From positions 1 to 14,559 of the forward strand of contig CAYGXL010000058.1 of the NCBI GenBank assembly GCA_964353935.1: 14,559 nucleotides of DNA, written 5' to 3'. A program made the translations under genes and the position numbers. How positions within the stretch are numbered: position 1 is the stretch's first letter; each line of letters begins with the position of its first letter. The notes beneath the pieces were generated by a model, which saw only the letters and a program-made list of their open reading frames with translations, was not told the origin of the DNA and searched no databases. This document shows, piece after piece, positions 7,219 to 13,125 of this stretch. Source of the stretch: JAOUJD01 sp964353935 (GTDB lineage Bacteria; Pseudomonadota; Gammaproteobacteria; Burkholderiales; Burkholderiaceae_F).

Positions 7219-8658
7219 CCCCCTCAAGGCCTCGACCGCGCGCGGTGCCAGGTCGCTGGCGACGATTCCGAAGTCGCCTGCGCCACGCACGGCAGCGCCG
7301 TGGAGCCAGACGGCCGCGACCACGCACTGCCACGCGTCGAATCCCTGCGCGAGCAGGGCGCCGAGCATGCCGGCCAGCACGTCGCCGGTGCCTGCGGTTG
7401 CCAGCGCCGGAGAGCCCGTCGGATTGATGGCGGTTCGGCCGTCGGGTGCCGCGATCACGGTGCCGGCCCCCTTGAGGACGACGATCGCGCGCAGGTCGCC
7501 GGCAAGCGTTCGTGCGGCGCCCACGCGGTCCCGCTGGACGTCGTGCGCGGAGATCTTGAGCAGCCGCGCGGCCTCGAGCGGATGCGGCGTCAGCACCGAC
7601 GGGGCCGTTCGTTGGCGCAGCACCGCTCGCAACGCCGGCTCGGCCGCGAGGAGAGTGAGTGCGTCGGCATCGATCACGAGGGCGCGCGGTCGCGCGAGCG
7701 ACCATGCGAACGCCGAGCACGCCTCGCCGTCGACTCCCAGCCCGCAGCCGACCACAGCACACTCGGGATCGGTGATCGACGCATGGGGCCGGAACATCAG
7801 TTCCGGCTGGACCGGATCCACGCGCAATTCCGGCGCGCCGATGCAGTCCACGTAAACACGGCCCGCGCCCATCCGCAGCGCCGCACGGGCGGCGAGCAGC
7901 GGCGCGCCGACCATGCCGGCGCCTCCGCCGACGACCAGCACGTTTCCGAAGCTGCCCTTGTGGGTGTCGCGCCGACGCGGACGCGCAATGTCGGGAAAGT
8001 CGTCGGGGGCCGTCAGCGAGACAACGGACGGGCCTGGCTCCAGGCCGAGAGGGTCGACCTGCACCTCGCCTGCCGCATCGATGCCCGCTCCCGTGTGAAG
8101 CCCCGGCTTGTCGCCGAGGAACGTGACGGTGAGGTCGGCACGGACGCCTTCGACGTCGCCGACCCACGCGCCGCGGTCGCTGTCGAGCCCGCTCGGCACG
8201 TCCAGCGCGACGACCCGCATGGCGTGTCCATTGATCCAGCGCGCGGCATCGAGGAATTCGGCCTGGAGCGGACGCGCCAGCCCGATGCCGAACAGCGCAT
8301 CGACCACGATGTCGAAGCGACGATCGGGCAGGGCAGCGAGCACGGCGCCTCCGCCATCGCGCCACCGCTGGAACGCCGCGAGCGCGTCGGTCGCCGAAGG
8401 CTGCCCTGCGCCGAGGAGCACGCAGACAATCTGGTGCCCGCGCGCGGCCAGTTCGGCCGCCACGACGAAGCCGTCGCCGCCGTTGTTGCCGGGCCCGCAG
8501 ACGATGCAGACGGACGCACGCCGATCGCCGGCCAGGGCGTCGATCCGCCGTCCCGCGCCGCGGCCGGCACGCGTCATCAGTTCGCCGGGGGGGAGACCGG
8601 CCTGCGCGCCCTGTTCGATCGCGCGCAGTTCGGCGACGGTGAAGAGCGGAGTTCCCAT
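7201..8658 (-). CDS. nnr: Bifunctional NAD(P)H-hydrate repair enzyme (epimerase / ADP-dependent dehydratase)
   Basis: Nnr (YjeF) repairs damaged nicotinamide cofactors. The N-terminal YjeF_N domain epimerises R- and S-NAD(P)HX, and the C-terminal ribokinase-like domain dehydrates S-NAD(P)HX using ADP. From ATG 8658 the protein has 485 residues, normal for the fused bacterial form. The epimerase motif GPGNNGGDGF starts at about residue 55. The dehydratase domain has VVGGGAGMVGAPLLAA, TPHPLEAARLL, IVVLKGAGTVIAAP and the nucleotide-site GTGDVLAG at 423-430. A GTG two codons upstream (8664) could also start it (487 residues); neither has a good Shine-Dalgarno site. It begins about 10 bp (or 3 bp) after the dadA stop, so it is probably the last gene of the minus-strand operon. 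Its 3' end overlaps the converging ybbA gene by 18 bp. This is a housekeeping function, so the link to its neighbours may be positional only. Confidence 0.94.
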   Translation of the reverse strand: MGTPLFTVAELRAIEQGAQAGLPPGELMTRAGRGAGRRIDALAGDRRASVCIVCGPGNNGGDGFVVAAELAARGHQIVCVLLGAGQPSATDALAAFQRWRDGGGAVLAALPDRRFDIVVDALFGIGLARPLQAEFLDAARWINGHAMRVVALDVPSGLDSDRGAWVGDVEGVRADLTVTFLGDKPGLHTGAGIDAAGEVQVDPLGLEPGPSVVSLTAPDDFPDIARPRRRDTHKGSFGNVLVVGGGAGMVGAPLLAARAALRMGAGRVYVDCIGAPELRVDPVQPELMFRPHASITDPECAVVGCGLGVDGEACSAFAWSLARPRALVIDADALTLLAAEPALRAVLRQRTAPSVLTPHPLEAARLLKISAHDVQRDRVGAARTLAGDLRAIVVLKGAGTVIAAPDGRTAINPTGSPALATAGTGDVLAGMLGALLAQGFDAWQCVVAAVWLHGAAVRGAGDFGIVASDLAPRAVEALRGLREGG

Positions 8659-8667
8659 GAACACAGG

Positions 8668-9930
8668 TTAGGCAGCGCGCCGTCGGTCGTATCTGTCGAT
8701 CGTCAACCCGTCGAGATCGATCTCCGGCGCCCGGCCACCGATGACGTCGGCCAGCACCTTGCCCGAACCGCACGCCATGACCCAGCCGGTGGAGCCGTGA
8801 CCGGTGTTGAGGTACAGGTTGGGAATCGGGCTGGCGCCGAGCACCGGCGGGCCGTCGGGCAGCATCGGACGTGCGCCCACCCAGAACTGCGCCTTGCGGT
8901 AGGAGGCCGCGGCGGGAAACCAGTCGCTTGCAACCTTGATCAGGGTGCTCAGCGCGTTGTCACGCAGCTTCATTCCGCTGGTGCCGATTTCCGCCGTGCC
9001 GGCGATGCGCAGGCGGTTGCCCATGCGCGTGATCGCGACCTTGTAGGTCTCGTCCATCACGCTCGTCATGGGAGCCTGCTCGAGCGCCGTGATGGTGGCC
9101 GTCGCCGAATAGCCTTTCACGGCGATCAGCGGCAGCCGGATTCCGAGTGGACGCAGCAGCGCGAGGCTGTCGATCCCACCGGCGACGACGTACGCATCGC
9201 CACGCAGTTCCCCCGCGTTCGTGCGCAGGCATTCGATGCGGCCCAGCGCCAGGCTGAAGCCCTGCGCGGTCTCCCCGAAGCGGAATCGCACGCCTTCGCG
9301 CGCCGCGATGTCCTTCAACTGGTGCGCGAAGAAGGCACAGTTGCCGGTTTCGTCGTCGGGCAGGTGCAGCGCGCCCGCGAGCGGAGTGACCGGGTGCAGC
9401 GCCACTTCCACCGCGCGCGCCTCGTCGCCGTTCAGCAGCCGGTGCGCGACGCCCAGTTCGGCGAGCATTCTCCGTGTTGCCGCCGAGCGCTCGACCTCCT
9501 GCTCGGTCCGGAACAGTTGCAGGTACCCCGTGGATTGCTCGTAGTCGAGCGCGTGCAGCTCGCGCAGCGCGCGGATCTGTTCCTGGCTGTAGAAGGCGAG
9601 CCGCTGCATGCGCGCCTTGTTGCGGGCGAACCGTTCGGCGCTGCACTCGGTGAGCCAGCGCCGGATCCAGTTCCACAGGGCCAGGTTCGCGGCGGGCCGG
9701 AAGACGATGGGCGCCTCGGCCTTGAAGAGGTAGGCGGCGACCTTGCCCGGCATGCCCGGCTGCGCCCACGGCGCGACATAGGACGGCGCCATGACGCCGG
9801 CGTTGGCAAAGCTCGTCTCCTGGGCCACGCCGGGACGGCGCTCGACCACGGTGACGTCCATGCCCGCGCGGCGCAGGAAGTAGGCGGTGCACACGCCGAT
9901 GATGCCGGCGCCGATCACCAACACACGCAT
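8668..9930 (-). CDS. dadA: FAD-dependent D-amino acid dehydrogenase, small subunit type
   Basis: DadA oxidatively deaminates D-amino acids (classically D-alanine) to 2-oxo acids and passes electrons to the respiratory chain, acting at the inner face of the membrane. The 420-residue protein has an N-terminal FAD dinucleotide fold VLVIGAGIIG (glycines 7, 9, 12; ribose-binding E30 in VTVVERR). The DadA-type segment ETSFANAGVMAPSYVAPWAQPGMP lies at about 38-61 and the C-terminal FAD motif GHGSTGWVMACGSGKVLADVIGG at 377-399. Length and these motifs fit DadA better than glycine oxidase or sarcosine oxidase, although substrate specificity within the DAO family cannot be fixed from sequence. It begins 49 bp after dctM and runs directly into nnr. 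No alanine racemase (dadX) is adjacent, unlike the catabolic dadAX operon of enterics and pseudomonads. Confidence 0.9.
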   Translation of the reverse strand: MRVLVIGAGIIGVCTAYFLRRAGMDVTVVERRPGVAQETSFANAGVMAPSYVAPWAQPGMPGKVAAYLFKAEAPIVFRPAANLALWNWIRRWLTECSAERFARNKARMQRLAFYSQEQIRALRELHALDYEQSTGYLQLFRTEQEVERSAATRRMLAELGVAHRLLNGDEARAVEVALHPVTPLAGALHLPDDETGNCAFFAHQLKDIAAREGVRFRFGETAQGFSLALGRIECLRTNAGELRGDAYVVAGGIDSLALLRPLGIRLPLIAVKGYSATATITALEQAPMTSVMDETYKVAITRMGNRLRIAGTAEIGTSGMKLRDNALSTLIKVASDWFPAAASYRKAQFWVGARPMLPDGPPVLGASPIPNLYLNTGHGSTGWVMACGSGKVLADVIGGRAPEIDLDGLTIDRYDRRRAA

Positions 9931-9979
9931 CGAATGCCCAATGGCTGTTGTTCTTGTAGGCGCGATTCTAAAGGGGTCG

Positions 9980-11290
9980 CTACTTCGCCTCGCCCATCAC
10001 GACATCGGGGAGCCAGGTCACGAGTTCCGGCCAGACCGTGATGATCGCGATGCAGACGACGAGCATCGCAAAGAAGGGCAGCGCGGACTTCGCGATGAGG
10101 TTGCTGTCGCGACCGGTCATGTTCTGCATCACGAACAGGTTGAACCCAACGGGCGGGGTGACCTCGGCGATCTCGACCAGCAGGATCACGAAGATGCCGA
10201 ACCAGACAAGGTCGAAACCGGCCTGCTGAACCATCGGCAGCACCACGGTGGCCGTGAGGACGATCATCGAGATGCCATCCAGCGCGGTGCCGAGGATGAT
10301 GTAGAAGATCGTCAGGACCGCGATCAGTTGCAGGGGCGTCAGGCCGAGCCCGTTGACCCATTCTGCGAGTTCGCGCGGCACACCGGTGAAGGCCATCGCC
10401 ATCTTCAGGAACGAGGCCCCGGCGAGGATCAGCATGATCATGCAGGACAGGCGGGTCGCACCCATCAGGCCCTGCCAGAAGCTCTCCCATGTGAGCATGC
10501 GGCTCGAGGCCGCGATGATCAGGGAGCCGAGAACACCGTAGGCGGCGCATTCGGTTGCCGTCGCGATGCCGGCCACCAGGACCCACACGATGCCGACGAT
10601 CAGCAGCGTTACGGGGATGAGGTTGCGTGACCGGTACAGCTTTTCCCGCAGGGTGGTGGGCTCTTCCCGCGCGGGCATTGCTTCCTTGTTGGTCAGTGCC
10701 CAGAAGACGATGTAGCCCGAGAACAGCCCCATGAGGATGAACGAAGGAATGAACCCGGCGAGGAAGACGCGGATGATCGAGACATCCGCCGCCACCGCGT
10801 AGACGACCATGATGATCGACGGCGGGATCAGGATGCCGAGCGTGCCTGCGGTCGCGAGCGATCCGATGGCGATGTTCTCGTTGTAGCCGCGCCTGGTCAG
10901 CTCGGGCAGAGCGACCTTGGCGATCGTCGCGCACGTCGCTGCCGAGGACCCGGATACCGAGCCGAAGACGCCGCAGCCCAGGATGTTCACGTGCAACAGG
11001 CGGCCGGGAATGCGGTTGAGCCACGGCGCCAGACCTTCGAACATCTGCTCCGACAGCTTGGTCCGGAACAGGATCTCTCCCATCCACACGAAAAGCGGCA
11101 GCGCCGCGAGTTCCCACGACGCACTCGATCCCCACATGGCGGTGAAGAGGTTCGGGCCGGGATCCCGTGTGGTGAACCAGGCGATGCCGGCATAACCGAC
11201 CGCGGCCAGCGCGAAAGCGATCCACAGGCCGCCGCACAGCAGCACGCCGAGCAGGGCGAGCAGGACAAAGCCGATCAGGACGACTTCCAT
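9980..11290 (-). CDS. dctM: TRAP transporter large permease subunit (DctM)
   Basis: DctM is the large membrane subunit of a tripartite ATP-independent periplasmic transporter. It carries the sodium-coupled translocation path for the organic acid delivered by DctP. The 436-residue protein is strongly hydrophobic over its whole length (about 11-12 membrane segments). It contains the family motifs GSVSGSSAATCATIA at 110-124 and GTLGILIPPS at 149-158, and the pseudo-repeat EIAEVTPPVGFNLFV at 373-387, which form the sodium and substrate region of the elevator domain. The start at 11290 lies one base after the dctQ stop, and GAAGAG near the dctQ end can serve as ribosome binding site, so translation is probably coupled. 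dadA follows 49 bp downstream on the same strand with no terminator visible. Confidence 0.95.
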   Translation of the reverse strand: MEVVLIGFVLLALLGVLLCGGLWIAFALAAVGYAGIAWFTTRDPGPNLFTAMWGSSASWELAALPLFVWMGEILFRTKLSEQMFEGLAPWLNRIPGRLLHVNILGCGVFGSVSGSSAATCATIAKVALPELTRRGYNENIAIGSLATAGTLGILIPPSIIMVVYAVAADVSIIRVFLAGFIPSFILMGLFSGYIVFWALTNKEAMPAREEPTTLREKLYRSRNLIPVTLLIVGIVWVLVAGIATATECAAYGVLGSLIIAASSRMLTWESFWQGLMGATRLSCMIMLILAGASFLKMAMAFTGVPRELAEWVNGLGLTPLQLIAVLTIFYIILGTALDGISMIVLTATVVLPMVQQAGFDLVWFGIFVILLVEIAEVTPPVGFNLFVMQNMTGRDSNLIAKSALPFFAMLVVCIAIITVWPELVTWLPDVVMGEAK

Positions 11291-11291
11291 G

Positions 11292-11828
11292 TCACAGCTC
11301 TTCGCTGTAGTCGCCGCGGGCTCGGCGCTCTTCGACCGCTGAAACGTAACTCGGCTTGGCGCCGCGCACGACGCTGATCAACTCATCGAGCAGGGCGACG
11401 AACATCAGCACGGCCCCCAGGGCGAACGCGACCTGCGGAATCCAGAGCGGGACCACCAGCAGGCCCGTCGTCATTTCCTGGTAACGCCAGCTGTCGTAGA
11501 CCGATCGAACCACCCAGTAGGCCGCGTAACCCGTCCCAATCAGGCCCGCCGAGAGCGCAAGCAGTTCCATCAACCGCTGCACCCGCGCCGGGACGGCCTC
11601 GATCACGAGCGTCATCCGCACGAAGTCGCCGTGCCGGAAGGTGTGGGCCATCGCGAGGAACGCGGCGGCGGCAGTCATCCAGGACACGACGTCGTCGACG
11701 CCGGCGGCCGCGACGCCGAGCACCCGCAACGACGTGGACACGATCATCACCGCGAAGATCAGGAAGATGAAGACCGCGGCGGCGTAGGCGCAATAGTCGT
11801 AAAGGCGGCGAAGGGGACCGAGGAGCAT
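11292..11828 (-). CDS. dctQ: TRAP transporter small permease subunit (DctQ)
   Basis: DctQ is the small membrane subunit that pairs with DctM and helps to dock the periplasmic binding protein. The 178-residue protein has the typical four hydrophobic segments at about 13-31, 47-64, 87-108 and 126-148, with the conserved linker SWMTAAAAFLAMAHTFRHGDFVR-like region (about 49-71) that marks DctQ proteins. The ATG at 11828 is the first start in frame. The bases before it (ACGACCCTCC on the coding strand) hold no Shine-Dalgarno purine stretch. It is separated from dctP by 89 bp containing a strong terminator-like hairpin, and from dctM by one base. Order P, Q, M is standard for DctPQM-type systems. 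Confidence 0.93.
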   Translation of the reverse strand: MLLGPLRRLYDYCAYAAAVFIFLIFAVMIVSTSLRVLGVAAAGVDDVVSWMTAAAAFLAMAHTFRHGDFVRMTLVIEAVPARVQRLMELLALSAGLIGTGYAAYWVVRSVYDSWRYQEMTTGLLVVPLWIPQVAFALGAVLMFVALLDELISVVRGAKPSYVSAVEERRARGDYSEEL

Positions 11829-11855
11829 GGAGGGTCGTGTGGCGAGCGTGGATGG

Positions 11856-11888
11856 AAAAACGGCCGACGCTGCTGCAGCGTCGGCCGT
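11856..11888 (-). terminator. Intrinsic terminator/attenuator between dctP and dctQM
   Basis: A perfect 13-bp inverted repeat, ACGGCCGACGCTG (11860-11872) and CAGCGTCGGCCGT (11876-11888), has a 3-nt loop. Read on the minus strand it is followed by TTTT then CC (complement of 11856-11859), five T residues in all if the stem-closing base is counted. It lies 30 bases after the dctP stop and 28 or more bases before the dctQ start. The T-run exists only on the minus-strand side, so it acts on the dctP transcript. Its place inside the operon suggests partial termination or a 3' stabilising hairpin that gives more binding protein than permease. Confidence 0.85.
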
Positions 11889-11917
11889 CGTCCCCGATCA
11901 GCGCGTGGCTGGTGCGG

Positions 11918-12922
11918 TCACTTCTTCGTCGCCGGCCTGGCGCTCTTGTTGTAGGCGTCGAGGATCTCCTTGCCCTCCGCGCCGGCCTGCTTGAGCCAGT
12001 CGGCCACCATCTCGTCCCCGATCTTCTTCATGTCGGCCATCAGCTGCGGCGTCGGCGCAACGATCGTCATCTTGTTCTTCGCAAGGATTGCGAGCGATTC
12101 GTCGTTGAAGCCGCGCATGCGGTCCCAGCCCTTCTTCTCGGCTTCCGCGGAAAGTCGGACCACCACATCCTGCGTGGCCTTGTCCAGCTTGTCGAACTCC
12201 TTGCGATTCACCACCAGCATGTTCTTCGGCAGCCAGGCATTCACCGTGTGATAGTGAGTCAGGCTCTCCCAGATCTTCGAGTCGACACCCGTGGCGCCGG
12301 AGGTCATGGTGGAGTCGACGACGCCGGTGGCCAGGGCCTGCGAAAACTCGGCGGCCTGGATCGTCAGGGGGGTCGCGCCGACGGCCTGCGCGATCTTGGA
12401 AGTGGCCGGGTTGTAGGCGCGCCACTTCAGCCCTTTCATGTCGGCAGCCGATTTGATCTCCTTCTTCGCGTAGATGCCCTGCGGAGGCCATGCCACTGCG
12501 TAGAGCAGCTTCATGCCGCGCTTGTCGAGCGCGCGTTCAAGCGCCGGCCGCTGCGCCTGATACAGGCGGTAGGCGTCGTCGAATCCGACTGCCAGGAAGG
12601 GCAGCGAGTCGAGGCCGAAGAGCGGCGCTTGGTTGGCAAGCAGGCTCATCAGGACCTCACCCATCTGGGCCTGACCGCTTTCGACGGCGCGCATGATCTC
12701 CGGCGCCTTGAAGAGCGAGCCGTTGGCGTGCACCACGAGCCGCAGCTTGCCCTTGGTCTCGATTTCGATGTCTTTCGCGAGCTGCGTCAGCGTCACGGTA
12801 TGGGGATTGGCCAGCGGGTATCCCGTGGGCATATCCCATTTGGTCTGCGCCGACGTCGGCGCTCCAACAGCAAGTGCCGCGGCGGCGAAGGCGGAGCCGA
12901 GCAGCAGGGAACGTCTTTTCAT
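11918..12922 (-). CDS. dctP: TRAP transporter periplasmic substrate-binding protein (DctP), pyroglutamate-type candidate
   Basis: DctP is the soluble receptor that captures the substrate in the periplasm and hands it to DctQM. The 334-residue precursor has a signal peptide (MKRRSLLLGSAFAAAALAVG, likely cleaved after APTSA at residue 25). The mature fold then starts TKWDMPTGYPLAN and continues with typical DctP segments (GSLFKAPEIMRAVESGQAQMGE, 68-89; WPPQGIYAKKEI, 145-156; LKWRAYN with R168, the likely carboxylate-clamping arginine). The WDMPTGYP and WPPQGIY elements resemble, from memory, the Bordetella pertussis DctP6/DctP7 receptors, which were crystallised with pyroglutamate. The divergent 5-oxoprolinase gene supports such a substrate, but this remains inference. 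The start ATG at 12922 has a good ribosome site (TGAGGAAACC on the coding strand). It leads a probable dctPQM-dadA-nnr operon. Confidence 0.93.
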   Translation of the reverse strand: MKRRSLLLGSAFAAAALAVGAPTSAQTKWDMPTGYPLANPHTVTLTQLAKDIEIETKGKLRLVVHANGSLFKAPEIMRAVESGQAQMGEVLMSLLANQAPLFGLDSLPFLAVGFDDAYRLYQAQRPALERALDKRGMKLLYAVAWPPQGIYAKKEIKSAADMKGLKWRAYNPATSKIAQAVGATPLTIQAAEFSQALATGVVDSTMTSGATGVDSKIWESLTHYHTVNAWLPKNMLVVNRKEFDKLDKATQDVVVRLSAEAEKKGWDRMRGFNDESLAILAKNKMTIVAPTPQLMADMKKIGDEMVADWLKQAGAEGKEILDAYNKSARPATKK

Positions 12923-12963
12923 GGTTTCCTCATCGGTGAATCGGCGGGGGCCGGTCGATCGGT

Positions 12964-12981
12964 CGCTGTGTCAACATAGCG
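12964..12981. promoter_or_regulatory. Candidate operator palindrome in the dctP / oxoprolinase divergent region
   Basis: The bases CGCTGTG (12964-12970), TCAA, CATAGCG (12975-12981) form an 18-bp imperfect inverted repeat with one mismatched pair per 7-bp arm. It overlaps the candidate -10 box of dctP, a usual place for a repressor site. A second short palindrome, GTGTCCACAC, lies at 13007-13016. No regulator gene is in the window, so the protein that would bind is unknown. Confidence 0.35.
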
Positions 12982-12999
12982 CCGGCCCGAGCAAGTCAA
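12973..12999 (-). promoter_or_regulatory. Candidate sigma70 promoter of dctP
   Basis: On the minus strand TTGACT (complement of 12994-12999) is followed after 15 bp by TATGTT (complement of 12973-12978), about 50 bp upstream of the dctP start codon. Both boxes match consensus well (5/6 and 4/6), but the spacer is shorter than the usual 16-18 bp. A second TTGACA (12969-12974) has no -10 partner. The rest of the 203-bp gap holds no recognisable promoter for the plus-strand oxoprolinase. Confidence 0.35.
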
Positions 13000-13125
13000 G
13001 GGAATCGTGTCCACACAGCATCCTGATCGCGCGATGGGCGGTGCCCGTCGACTGCCCGAACGCTTCCACTCCAAGCCCAGCGCGGCGCTCAGCATACAAG
13101 TACCGGCGATGACGCGGAGGATGCG

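Noticed and set aside
7300..10041. Very long plus-strand open frame (about 913 codons) opposite nnr and dadA
   Set aside because: It is antisense to two well-recognised genes. Its translation is Arg/His/Gln/Ala-rich with no domain, as expected for a codon-bias shadow in GC-rich DNA.
9915..11237. Minus-strand open frame of about 440 codons overlapping dctM in another frame
   Set aside because: The alternative frame gives the complete DctM protein with all motifs; this one is Arg/His/Gly-rich.
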